The notes under the pieces were generated by a model, which saw nothing but the letters and a program-made list of their open reading frames with translations, was not told where the DNA came from and searched no databases. 64,000 nucleotides of DNA from NCBI GenBank assembly GCA_025677815.1, contig JAIXMP010000009.1:1302001-1366000 (forward strand), read 5' to 3'. The translations under genes were made by a program, and so were the position numbers. How positions within the stretch are numbered: the stretch's first letter is position 1; each line of letters begins with the position of its first letter. This document shows positions 51,231-63,868 of this stretch, in pieces. This DNA comes from Phascolomyces articulosus (Eukaryota; Mucoromycota; Mucoromycetes; Mucorales; Lichtheimiaceae).

Positions 51231-54200
51231 ACTTGTGAAAGATTTGATGGAGAAAAAAAAAAGAAAAAATATTCACTCCTTTTATAGTTGTTTTTTTGGA
51301 CCCAATCTTATTACTGGTTCTTTGTTGTATATAAACATAATATCAATTCTTTCTGTAACTGACGACTTTTTATTTTTCCCAATAACAACTTCCTCAAAAC
51401 AAAGAAATGATTCTTTGTTTTCCTGTATTAAACTTAATTTTAGCACCATAAGAAATAATTAACCCGAATAGTCCGATGAATACATGAAAAAAAATACTTG
51501 AAAAAATGCAAGTTCATCAGGAATGACTTCATTTTAATAGAATACCTCTTTATGCTATTTACAAACCATTGTGCGTATACGAACAATCATGACAATGTCA
51601 TGATAGCTACTATTTTTATTATATTTTACTATGTTAATGGAATAATATAGTGATCATTCTTTTTCTATCTTTCATATACAAAATCACAAGAAAGAGGCTG
51701 CATAAAAAAAGTATTTGATTTAAGAATAACGATCGAAAACCATAATCTAGGTATACGTATCACGGTTTATTTTACCAGAAAAAAACCTGTCTCTATTACC
51801 CCAAATTTCAGAAAAAAAATAGTTGGCCACTTTTCATTTTGTGATTTAAGTTCTGAAGACGATTAATCGAGTTCATAGTCAGTAATCTTATGTAGTTTAG
51901 ATCTTCAATGTATACACAAATTCTTCAGTAGGGGCGCATGTCATTGTCTTTATTATGTACTATATATAGTATTTGACCATTTTGTTTCATTGTTCTTATT
52001 TATATTGATATCAGCAACAAAACAAGAATCAGCTACTTTATTAAAAAAATAGTTTTTCTGGACAACCAAAATATTGAATGTTTGCACCCAGGAAGGAAAC
52101 ATGTTAAATATTGTTCATTATGATAATTTCAATACAATTGTTCCAAACAGATATTTTACCACGTACCCCCATAACAAGTTACAAATACATGAACTAGATT
52201 TAACAAGTTTCTTTCCCGTAGTGTTATGTTTGTTCATTATTCTTTTATACGTATAGATCAAGCATCACAACTTTTTAAATAACATCATACCATAAGTATA
52301 TATCACTTACTATGCTGATACGCGCTTTTTTGATAAATATATATATATATCATTTTGCATCTATTATTACTACTTCTTTTTTTATATTTACTGTGTGGTA
52401 ATTTTCTTATATGAACTTGCAAAAAAAGTACAATATTGGGGTTTATATTTTCTTCATAACCTTTCGAATTTAAAGTACTCTTTTTTCTTCCAGGTAAATA
52501 AATAAATATTACTAACTCATTTATGCCAATGTGCTGATGACATGTCAATGAAAAGAAACCCAGATATACAAAATTTAGAGCTTTCTTGTTTCGTATTTCT
52601 CTGATTTTATGCAAGCTTATGTTTCCGTAGTTTTTATCGTGTCATGAAAAAGAAACCGTTGTGGTGAAGACAGTAATAATTACATTTATTGATCATAATA
52701 TAATTATAGAAGTAACCTATGAATACTACTGTGAGTATATCCTACTAGTTGATTGTAGATACCATGACTAACGTAAAATTGATATAAACATGCTTGAAAA
52801 AAAACATAATAAAAGAGCATTAGTAAAAACCTTTATCACAAAAACAAGAAAATATAAAATTGGGTTTGTTGTCTGTAAGGAACGCGTGAAGATGAAACTT
52901 TAGTGTCCTTAAGCGAAAATCTTGATGTCCTTAATAAATCCCATTACCTCGAATTCAGTATTCTTAACTCACCTCCTTCCTAAATTAGAAATGTTCCGAG
53001 TTAAAACAGCCAATCGTTTGGCAGAGAAGGTCCAGTTTTTACCAAAAAGAATAAAATGAGTTATGATACTGGAAGTGGGATGTCACCGTGAAAGCGGAAT
53101 GAAGCTTAACAGCTGGTAGTATCTTCTCAAAACCAACGGTTCTCGTTTTCTTCCTACGATATTTTATCAAAAATCTAATAGTTTTTTTTTTTTTTTGGTG
53201 GATGTGATACGTTGATGTGGATCTTGTCGTCCTAGTTTCTTTGGGTCGAAATTAAATAAAACATGACTTTCAAAGAGTTTGTTATTATTTTAATATTAAA
53301 AGAAATTGTTTGGTTTTTTTTTTTGAATGATGAAAATTGAAATCTGTTGCAGTTGAAAGTTCTTTTATAAAACTCGACTGTCACAGAAGAAATACCAGGT
53401 TTGTGACATTAATTCATTTTAATCACACTATTAAGGAAGAAACGTAGAACAAACATTATTTCAATGTAGCAATAAAAATGAGTTCGGTAATATTGTTTAC
53501 GAAGTTGACATCAGTATTGGGGAGCATGTGGTGACTTGATTTTTAGTACCAAAAACAGCAACAGCAACAGCACATTTCATTGAAGAACATCATATCGTTG
53601 GATTTGGAGGATCAACTACGCTGCACGACATATATGTTGTCAAGAGAAATCTTTATTTTTGGCCTTATAATAAAAAAATACTATCGACAAACATACGTAA
53701 TTCATATTAGAAAAATTTCTAGTATATATCACCTTTCTATGGGTTAAAAAATATGCCTTTTATAAGGTAAATACGTAGAGTGAGATAAGAGCTCAAATTT
53801 TGCCAAAAAAAAATATCGATATGAATAGTTCTACTATTTCGAGAATGACATTTCTGATATTACCATATACGTATGTGTAAAAAAAACAATAAAGAAAATG
53901 GCTCCTTCTTCATTCTTCGCTTTAATACATTAGAGTAATCATATCCCACCACTCTATATCAAGAACATCAAATATATTAAGCAGTAAATGTTTTATGTCA
54001 TGGTTATTTGAATCATCACTTATAAAAAGGACTCAGCACAAATAATTTGGTTGCTAGTACCTTAAATTTGTGGTTTTGTTCGGTAGTCTAATATATTTCA
54101 TCCCAAGTCGCTCGATTTGGAAAAAGTTGAGCCTATTTCCAAAGTCATGGTTCATATTTTTATCTTGCATTGGTCAAACTCAATTTTCCAATGCTGTAAA

Positions 54201-54518
54201 CATCTCCGCTGTGTAATGTTACTGTACTATGTGTACGTGTATGTGTGTGTGCTGTGCATTGACATCAGCCCCTCTCACATAATAGACAACAAACTTTTTT
54301 TTTTTTTTGGTAAATAAGTATATTTTGTGTTTTCAAATCGTAAGGGAAGAAGGAATCGGTTTTGTTATGAAATTCATGATTGTGTGAAGGGGGTAGGATG
54401 GGGATGGAATGATATATAAGGATGCTGTTGTCATAAGAAAAAGAAGAGGAAAGATGGGGGATGGGTTTGTTATATGGGGAGATATATATAAATAAATCAA
54501 TGAAAAGAGAGTGAGAGA

Positions 54519-55639
54519 TCAAACAAGGCCATCATATAAATTCAATGCTTGAACAATCGTAGGATCCTTTTTTGAGCCTTCTCTAAATTCTTCCATCGTT
54601 AAACGACCGTCCTTGTCCTAAAATAAAATAAAATTCATGGATTTCGTTCAACATGAACATGAACATCATCATCATCACAGGATGAAAATAAAATAATCGC
54701 TGTACACAACAATAACCCGTTTTTCCACAAGAAACGCCGAAACTCCAATCGTTATATATATAGATAATATAGGTCAATTACCTGATCCATCATGTCGAAA
54801 ATTTTATTGACTCGTTTTTCGGGTGTATCTTCATCAGCAGGTAATTTAACCATACTGCCTACCATTTTATAAATGGCATCGACAATACGTAACATTTCTT
54901 CTTGTGAAATGAACCCATCATTATCGATATCGTAGAGCTATACACATTTTGTTTGCTATTAGTTTTTTTTTTCTCTGTCTCTTTTTATTATTATTTTTAC
55001 TATATGGTTGATTTGTTTCACTCTACTTACTTGGAATGCCCCTAGAAAAAACAATCATCATAGAAATATATTTAGATTGAGAGAGAATAAAGAATAATAG
55101 AATAAAGAAAAATAACTTACATAACAATTTTTCATCGACTCGACCTCGACTAGTGATAGATAATGCACAGATAAACTCTTTGAAATCAATCGTTCCATTC
55201 TTATCACCATCAAATACATTGAATACATAATCGGCAAACCGGGAAGGATCACCAAATGGGAAAAATTGTTTATAAATCTTTTGAAACTCGGTCTTGTCGA
55301 GTTGGCCTGACGGACAGTCTTTTAAGAACCCTTTGTACCTTTTATTATTATTATTATTTTCGAATCCATGTTAATGATGTTGAAAGGTTGTGGTTGTGGT
55401 TGTTTTAATTTCTCCTTTCTATTAATAAAATAATATTACCATTGTTGCAATTCTTTCTTGTCAACTAGAATGAATAGTATTTTTTTTTGGATTATTATTG
55501 GTTTCATTCAAATAATAATAATAATAATAATATTTTTGATACAATAAAAAAGAAATAAAAAGATATAGAACTTACAATAAGTACATTTCTGAAGGTCCGT
55601 TAATTGTTCAGGACTTAATTTACTTTGTGCTTTACCCAT
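54519..55639 (-). CDS. Neuronal calcium sensor 1 / frequenin (Ncs1)
   Basis: Several exons from the ATG at 55639 to the TGA at 54519, about 190 residues as usual. The N-terminus [20 protein letters not shown] carries an N-myristoylation signal (Gly2). [20 protein letters not shown] spans the degenerate first EF-hand with the hallmark Cys-Pro. Functional calcium loops follow: [26 protein letters not shown] and [13 protein letters not shown] (EF2-4). The C-terminus is [11 protein letters not shown]. In yeasts Ncs1/Frq1 activates phosphatidylinositol 4-kinase Pik1 and is involved in calcium signalling and sporulation. Every junction examined (TATT|TTGAC, CAATGG|TACAA) keeps frame. It is divergent from the Ras gene with 934 bases between starts. 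Confidence 0.93.
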
Positions 55640-56015
55640 AATTTAAAAAAAAAACTCTTTTTGGTTCACAAGAAAATAAAGAAAAAAAAAGAGAGAGAAA
55701 GAAAGCAGCTAATTACTATCCACTTTCTTCGCTACTAATGAATCTGAATATTCCGCTGAGCCTTCTCTAATAATTTTTTGGGGGAGTGTGGAACAAAAGG
55801 TGTTGCCAAAGTAACAGTATGTGCTATGCGGTCAAAACAGCCGCGAACACACGCCTAAATTACCTAAAAAAACTCGTCTTTTTTATCTTTATTATATTTG
55901 AAAAAAAAACCCTTTCTCTTTTTTTTTTCTTCTTTCCCATTTTACACTCCTTTTTTTATAATTATACATTATATACTTTACTTTCCTTTCCTTTTTTCCC
56001 CTCATTCATTCTTAT

Positions 56016-56062
<47 letters not shown>

Positions 56063-56573
56063 TCACTTGTTGTCATTACGACCTCCATTATTTTAATTCA
56101 GTAGGTATATATGTATACTTTTTTTTATAGTAACAATCATGGACCATTGGGAGCCACAGGCAAGAAAATATATGTGTTGGGTTTTTTTTTGTTGTGCATA
56201 TGTTGAAAAAAAAAAGTTTTTTCTCGAAGAAAAACCTTATACCCGTAGGGTTTTGTCCTCATGGCAACTCTAGTTGTTCATCATTACTAATGAAGAGGAA
56301 TAAAGAGAATAAAGTCATACAACAGCAATTATTGTTGTTTACTCTTTGCAAAAAAAAAAAAAAGAGCCACGTTTTTTTTTCGAACCGACGTGGTTACCAT
56401 GCCACGTGTTGTTATATATAAAAAAGATTATTAACCCATGATCCTATATCTATTTTTCTCTATAGATAATAATAAAGAAAAAGACGAGAGATTTTTAATA
56501 CATTTATACCTTTTTATTATTATTACGCATTTTTATTACTATTCCTTTTTTTAAAAAAAACACTTAGAACAAG
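55640..56573. promoter_or_regulatory. Shared upstream region of the divergent ncs1 and ras2-like genes
   Basis: This 934-base spacer holds a long CT run (about 56,020-56,053) and pyrimidine-rich tracts, plus CACGTG at 56,402-56,407, which could be an E-box-type site. No experimental element can be assigned. Confidence 0.45.
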
Positions 56574-57668
56574 ATGATGCTTTATAAGTTAGTCGTTTTA
56601 GGAGACGGTGGTGTTGGCAAGGTAAAAAATATATTATCATATTCATTTAAAAAATATATATTCTATTATACTCATATCCATCTATCTATCTATTTTAGAC
56701 CGCTTTAACCATCCAGGTAAATTTAATACTTGATATCTCTATCTTGCTTAAAAATCCCATTATCTATCAATCTATCTAACATCTAACTTATCTCGCTCTC
56801 TTTGTGTATGCAATACACACGCGCGCCTGTGTCTTATTTTTGAAACATTTAGCTCTGTCTTAATCATTTTGTTGGTAAGTTTTAACTCTAACCTCTTATA
56901 GCATATGGACGTTGCATGACTCTTGGAAAAAAAAACTCACACTATTGATGATGATGATTATCTTTTTGTTTTTTTATATATTAGAGGTAAAAAAAAAATC
57001 AAGCATTAAATTAATTACATATATAATTAAACATTATTATTTGAATATTGATCGGAACAACAAAAAAAATACAATATAGACTTACGATCCGACAATTGAA
57101 GATTCATATCGTAAACAAGTGGTCATTGATGATCAACCTTGTATTTTGGAAGTATTGGATACTGCTGGTCAGGAAGAATATACAGCTCTTAGAGATCAAT
57201 GGATCAGGTAAAATAGCATCATGATTCACTCTCATATCGAGAAAGACAATTGGCTCATGGGATTATGAATCAACCTCACTCACCTACTTTCTTTCACATA
57301 TATTATTTAGAGATGGTGAAGGTTTCTTATTAGTCTATTCCATCACGTCACGTTCAACCTTTGAACGTATCGAACGATTCCGAGATCAAATTTTCCGTGT
57401 CAAAGATGTGGATGATGTACCATTGATGTTAGTGGGTAACAAATGTGACAAGGTGACTGAACGTGAAGTCACTCGTGAAGAAGGATATGCTATGGCCAAA
57501 CGATTGGCTTGTGATTTTATTGAAACATCAGCCAAAACATGTGTCAACGTGGAACGATCCTTTTATCAAGTCGTTAAAGTGATTCGGGCTCAACGTGAAG
57601 GATTGAATACTAGTCCAAAGCATAAAAAGGCAAAGAAGGAAAAGAAAAGCAAGTGTTTAATCTTGTAA
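56574..57668 (+). CDS. Ras-family GTPase, Ras2/RasB type
   Basis: Six exons: 56574-56621, 56699-56716, 56853-56874, 56985-56986, 57080-57207 and 57311-57668, total 576 bases, 191 residues. Motifs: [19 protein letters not shown] (P-loop), [20 protein letters not shown] (effector region), [20 protein letters not shown] (G3/switch II), VGNKCDK (G4), ETSAKT (G5), a Lys-rich stretch [12 protein letters not shown] and CAAX box CLIL. Its final Leu predicts geranylgeranylation by type I transferase. The GDGGVGKT and [17 protein letters not shown] pattern matches Neurospora ras-2/Aspergillus rasB, signalling for polar growth and morphogenesis. The extra loop of ascomycete homologues is absent. The 2-base exon is needed to keep the frame and supplies the conserved Glu before TYDPTIED. 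An upstream in-frame ATG pair (MM) leaves the start ambiguous by one codon. Confidence 0.9.
56985..56986 (+). other. Predicted 2-nt microexon in the ras2-like gene
   Basis: The sequence TATATTAG-AG-GTAAAA gives an acceptor, two exon bases and a donor. Combined with the G ending the preceding exon (GTTG|GTAAGT) it makes GAG (Glu), followed by ACT TAC GAT (Thr Tyr Asp). Skipping it leads to GAC TTA CGA TCC GAC AAT TGA, a stop within seven codons. Confidence 0.75.
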
Positions 57669-59215
57669 ATTTATTATTCCTTTTTCTTTTTCCTTAACCA
57701 CCATCACTAAACGCCCCTCCATCATATACTTTATTTTTTTTTCAAAATAATATAATCATCATTTTTAATTATTTTATGCAAAAAAATCATCGAAACCAAA
57801 AAAAAAAAAGATCATTGGATTTTATCATATCATTTTTTTTTCTTTTTTTAAATAACTTATAGATTCCTTCTTCATTTTTTTTAATTTAGTATTATTATTA
57901 TTATTCCATTCGATCCCATTTCTTATATAAATTGGTTTTTTCTTAAAACAATTGATTGAGTCTTGTGTGTGTGATTGTTTTTTTTTGGGGGGGGGAGAAT
58001 TAACGAATAATGATGGATCTTTGAACTAACCCGATCCATTCACACTATAATTGGCTATCTATTTTATCTACCTATCTAAAAAAAATTCGATTGTTCCATC
58101 CATTATTCAATCCGATAGCATTAAACAATGCTAATGCCATTGTCTATCTTCAATTATAGCCGTATAAACTTGGACTGTGAGTATATATATCGCACATACA
58201 TTCCCGTGACCCATTTCAAATAGTTTATCTTATTTATCCTGGATCCAGAATATATCAATAGTGAATAGAGGATGGTGATCACATCGCTCATTCTTTTTCT
58301 CTTAAATATATCAATTGTTACACCAGAATTGATATTTCTCCTGTAGTATACACATTTTGAAAGTGTGCGTTCCAATATATATATACTAGTAGTGTGATTT
58401 TACATTTGAAAATATAAAAAATAATTTGAGATCACCCTAATCCAAACTTTAGAATGGGTCATTCAGGCACCCCATATAACTTTTAAATAAACTACTAATC
58501 TAGCATCTAATCGTTGATACATAGAAAAACCATGGTTATCAGAAGAGAAGAGGGACCACCCATCCCGGACTCCTCATTTTTTTCCCTCTGGGCAGCATGA
58601 TAACAAAGAATCAATAAATTCGATATGCTCATTCTCATCATCCTTGGTAATTTGTTTTTGTTATGATATTAAATTCATATTATACAACTCGAATAATATA
58701 ACAATCATCCCAATTTTTTCAAATGAATAACAATAATAATGTTATATTTGCTATTTAATCATAATAGTTGCATTCAAGTTTATAATATAAAGAAATATAT
58801 ATAAAATAATAAAAATAAAGACGGTGTATTATAGAAACAGCAATACAAATAATACATAAAGGAAACGGAAAAATGAACATCTAGTCTTTTCTTATTAGTA
58901 CTTAAAAGCAACTTTTTACAATTTCATTATTGATCACAAAGTCTGAATCCACTTCAATGTTATCAATCCCGGATGAACTTCAACAATCTTGGGATGATCA
59001 CAATGCTGCCAGAAAAGCATGTTTTGCATGGGATGAAAAGAATGGAATCGCATCGTACACTTTAAAAGCAATATTTCGCATGGAAAAAAGGGCGATAAAA
59101 GAAAGATGATTATTGCTTGTAAGGACTATGGTCAACCAGCCAACAACATTCATGATGACGATCAAAGCAATGATACACCAAAAAAAATTTTTTTTTTTGC
59201 TTACTTGTACTTCAC
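57669..59215. other. Intergenic region 3' of the ras2-like gene
   Basis: T-rich 3' flank with an ATT run near 57,890-57,905, then AT-rich sequence. Near 58,930-59,100 word-like plus-strand text (SSLIPDELQQSWDDHNAARK) might belong to the decayed gene that follows. No intact gene. Confidence 0.35.
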
Positions 59216-61830
59216 CCAATGAGCAATAATAGTAAGACGCAACAATCAGAGATTGATTAGTGTTTATCACAAGCGACCAACCTTACACTTGAAGCATTTG
59301 CCACTGAGTTTAATCATAAAAACAAACATCGTGCCAACAACCGGTTCTCAGACATTATCTCCTCCAAAGCATTCCAACACAATGACAAACTGAAATAGAT
59401 CACCAGTGCTTTCAATTCGTAGAAAGACTCTGACGAAGAAAAACTATTTTAGTCCCAAAGGAATGTGGAAGTTCAAGAGGACATTTCGAGAATAGAATTA
59501 AAAGCTGATGGGTTGCGTACAGCTGATCATTTTGGCTTGGAAGAGGGACACATTTTGAGAGGATCAAATACTGTTGAGGACCAGTAAGTAATTTTTGACA
59601 CTTTACTTATAATACTCATTTCTTAGGCGATTGATTACTGAAACTTTCATGAAAATATTATTGAAAGTGCTAGTCATAGAAATTCCAGTGGTGGTGAGTA
59701 TGAACAACCTGAAACTTATGCAAGAGAGATTGACATAGTTAATTCTGAACCAAAGCGTCCTGGTGATGTGTTGGCCGATTCAAAATCAAAGCGTACTAAG
59801 GTTAAAGTGAGTATATAAAATATATAAAGCTGAATGGTATAGTTATGTTGTAAGTATTCCTAACTACGTATTATGATTCTTATTTCTTTATTTTTAATAA
59901 TAAAAAAATCAAGTTAAGAAGCCAATTCATCTTGAAGAGTTTGACCAAGCCTTTCAAAGTATGGTGAAAAGTGGAAACTCAGTTGTAGTGGTCGATTTGT
60001 GGAAAATGTATTATACCAGTTTGGAAAAGGATTGGAAAACGAACAGTAGGTAATCCCATAATATATGATGTACAACTACTATGTCAAGTTCTATTTATAT
60101 CTTAATTGTAGTACTGATTTATTGGACCTATTAGTTTATACCATACTTTCGTGGTTGACCCATGGAATAGATCATACCGTGTTCACGACGTGTTCACTGA
60201 TGAAGAAATTGTAGAAATCAAGGCCACAAAAAAGAAACAGCTTCCACAAATACCAGATGAACTTTTCCAGTACTTGATGTCGTATGAAAAGGTAAGCGGA
60301 GTGGGACCAATGGTTAACAACCATTAGTGGTAGCCCATACTCACGATTGTCTGTATCTACTTTCATGCCACTTCTTTTCAACGCGCGCGCGATATTATTT
60401 TCAAACAACAACCATGGGACCAGCTATTTATTCGTGACCAAAACTATGATCTTGACCGGATGTGGTCTTCAATGTACAATATGTAAGTAACATTAATAAT
60501 TTTTAGTTCAAGATATGGTACTTCCAAAAAAATTATTTTCGCTGTTTCTAAGAGTTATTGACCTTTTGAATATACCGATTATAAAAATAGAGTCCTTGAA
60601 TTGGAAGCAGACGATACTGATTCCTAGGAACGAAGTACATCTTGGCTAACTGGGAGTGTTTGGTCTGTGGTGGACAAAGCTTTTGACAACTTACTAAACA
60701 TCAAGGTGGCTCGGTAAATATACCTGGTGAAAGCTTGGTTTTTGATGATGACTTTACCGCACTAAGCATTTTTTTCTAACCTGGAGCAATAATGTATAGA
60801 GGTGAAAATACAAGTACTTCGTCATCAGCAAGAATAAATCTTGATCGAATCCCCAAAGGTCGTGATGAATTGAAAAGGAAGAAAATGCTGAGGAAATGTT
60901 GTCGCTTCTGTTTTTGTGTCGTCTGGCGGCGACGCCAATCCAGGAGCACGAACACTTCTTTACAACAATCAACAAATATAAAAGGACGAGAACAGTGATT
61001 CACCAGGTCAAAAAGTTAAAGATTTATTTTTACAAAAACATAGCCTTTTTTAAGGCTGTGTAGTGGCCCAGCAAGTGTAAGATCTAATACTACGACAACG
61101 TCTTGATCTGATTATCCGGCGAAAAAGGGAGTGGTGAAGCAGGTAAGGAACAAAGTCCAAATGATTCAAAACTGCTGTATGAATGGAATCTCAAGCTTCC
61201 AAAGGCCCTAAAGTACATGATATCCGATGTTGGTGCTGATATTCCATCTGAAATTATTGTTACCAGGATTTTATAGTACGGTAAATATCTTGTTCCTATC
61301 AGATATGTACAAGCAAAAATGTTATATACAAGTATCCATGATATTGATATGTTTAATTTTGCTATATATATAGGTTTGAGAATGACTGTCATTTTACTTG
61401 ATAAACCATCAACTTACACTTGCAGGATCACACGCACACGTACAACCACAGGGACTTTCCATACTTTTTGCTGTGTTAATGTCAACCATAATCTGGTGAG
61501 GTCCGACGATTACGGCAAAATTTTACGGCAAAAATAAGTAAATCTCAACCACAGTACTAGATGAAATAGCAAATATGAAGTTAATGCGTGACGTATTATA
61601 CATGGCGCGGTCAGCTAAAACTATTGTTAAAGGAACTATCAAATTATTACAAAGCATGGATATACAAAATGATCATGAAATAGTGATAGTCATGATGACT
61701 CGTTTGCCAACATCATTCATATTGGTATCAAGACTTTTTTCTTGTTTCAAAATGTGTGACTCTACTGATGATGCTGCCACAGGTAAACTAAAGTTGTCCA
61801 TCATTGTCGCCCGACTCTTTTAGTTTTACT
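59216..61830 (+). pseudogene. Decayed multi-copy-type gene, second copy
   Basis: Scattered plus-strand pieces in shifting frames read as a protein: EDISRIELKADGLRTADHFG, EQPETYAREIDIVNSEPKRP, HLEEFDQAFQSMVKSGNSVV, SWLTGSVWSVVDKAFDNLLN, RGENTSTSSSARINLDRIPK then GRDELKRKKMLRK, EAGKEQSPNDSKLLYEWNLK then LPKALKYMISDVG, LRMTVILLDKPSTYTCRITR, and MKLMRDVLYMARSAKTIVKG. Stops and shifts are frequent. The order (WSxxDKAFD, RGE, RIP-Gxx-E-KRKKM-RK, E-GK, LPKxLKxMI, LD-PSxxxCRITRT) resembles hypothetical proteins repeated across mucoralean genomes, from memory. Whether these are element-borne is unknown. It is beyond repair as a gene here. Confidence 0.55.
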
Positions 61831-63868
61831 AAACTTATCATTCTCTTTAGACACCAACCATTACAAACATTTACTAATATTTGATTTACACTTTCCTCAC
61901 CGCCCGGGAACCGATATTATGATTAAACTTATTTTAAACGATCCTAAAGTGATTTATATGATGGTAAAGTTGCTGTTGGTACGTTTCTAGCTATTTTATT
62001 TTATTTTAATGCAACCTTCCAGGTAACAATCCGATTGACAAGTATTTCTCTGCTAAGTCTGAATAAAAATCCGGAAAAAGATCAGACATGGTATTCATAG
62101 CGAAACAATAATCTCTCCCCCCCCAATTATTGTCTAGATACAAAACGTTGTGAACAATTCCTTCGTGTTAAGACTCAATAAATACTGCCTTAATGCAGAT
62201 GATGAATATGGGTGCAAGCCAGTTTTTATTGTTTTCAGTATCAAAAATACAACAAAAACAATTCTCAAAGAATCATCGATTCGAACATCCACTTTTTTCG
62301 CCTATACCCTCCTCTCGTTTCCTTGGGCAGAAGAATGTATTTTACTGGACGCAGATACCATCAAGGAACACATCAACGAGAAGCCATTACATCCATTGGT
62401 AGTGTAATAGCGCAGGTCCAGCATTGTATACATACAATCGGGTTCTACTGGACAATGCGAGGAAGCGCGAATACGAATAATAAAGAGATAGAGAAAAATA
62501 TAGAAATCGTGGTGTATGATAATAAAACGATGTGGGATCTTGGCCTACAAGATTCCCCTTTTTATATACGATGAAATATAAGGGGATAGTTAGCGTCTAT
62601 ACTAAATACAAATGATCTACACTAGTAACTAGAGTATCTAATCTTTCTTATATTACTATTTACAACCATGCAGCTCAATTATCCGTTCATCCACGACATC
62701 GTGTATCTATGGTATCCGTGGGTATGTTGATCCTTGACCGCATGGGTTACATCGTCGTAATCGTATGCACCATTACAGGTAGCCTTGCCTATTTTCTTTA
62801 CCCAACAAAAACAGAATATCAGACATTGTATACGTAACGATGATGTGACAATTCAGAATTTATATGCAATCGCCAAAAATTTATATGAAACAGAAATAGC
62901 TTCATTGGAATTATTGTTCAAGGACTTTAATTGCATATAGGGATCAACGCAACGGTCGTAGAATGGATTGAAAAGATAGTCATAGTAAAGGAGTAAAACA
63001 AGGCTTATTCAGTGAATATCAGGATGGAAATTCATTAAAACCAACGTACTACCGGTATAAAAAAAAACGAGCAAAAACGCTACTATATAGAAGTCACTAT
63101 CATTATACCGTTCGAATAGTTATTATTATTTTTATTGTATTATCTTACCCACTATTTGTACATAACATTAACTTTTACTACCAAAATACTATATGTTTTT
63201 TATATAAATAACAATAACTATTATATATATATGCATCTTGGATAAATATTGGACGAAGTATTTCTATTATTATTGGCAAGTAGGTAAATATACATATCTA
63301 TTATTATATACATTTATAAGCCGAAATTCGGATCAAGAAATATACTAGATTGACTTTGGGAGCTTAATATCTATTGGATTGATGGTCTTTACCAATAGAG
63401 ACACCCAAAACTTGATGAAAATCAAGACGTCATTCAATGTTGATATATATGGCGCGAATGAATATTCATCTTTATCTATTATTATCGTTGGAAAGTTTCT
63501 AGTATACCACACTAAAAATAACATCATTCTTTATATTGCGAAATCTACATTGCTGTATATATATATAAATGATACCTCTTTTTGTTTTTCATTTTTATTT
63601 TTTTTCTTCCAAGTAAAAGTGTATGGTAATAAAAAACTATACACAAAAGATAGGTGAAGATGGAGGAGGACCAAGAGGAATCAATATAAAAAAAAGGAGT
63701 ATCTTAATAATAAAAGAAGAGCAATGATATATATATATATATATATTAGAATAAATATAATTAAATAGAGAAAAAGAAAAAAAGAAGTTTGTTGCATGGA
63801 GAAATGCTTGGAGGGGAAAAGTATGAAATAGAGAGAAAAAAGATGGGGGGAAAACCTGCGTTTATTTT
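61831..63868. other. Intergenic region with further coding scraps
   Basis: Three overlapping open frames at 62,150-62,574 (+) and the text NLYAIAKNLYETEIASLELL near 62,860-62,940 suggest another decayed gene, but no family was recognised. A TA run sits near 63,727-63,746. Confidence 0.35.

Larger units (their letters stand above)
48256..54518. other. Long gene-poor region
   Basis: More than 6 kb without a supportable gene. Items seen: a minus-strand coding-like piece at about 50,660-50,870, where two short segments join across GT..AG sites in frame (GGVAIGRKHPLYLR|DISSGQ); a perfect hairpin at 50,991-51,009; a degenerate GCTTG-unit minisatellite at 51,122-51,230; and plus-strand text near 52,990-53,110 (FRVKTANRLAEKVQFLPKRI) interrupted by stops. 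These suggest old repeat or gene relics. Confidence 0.4.
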
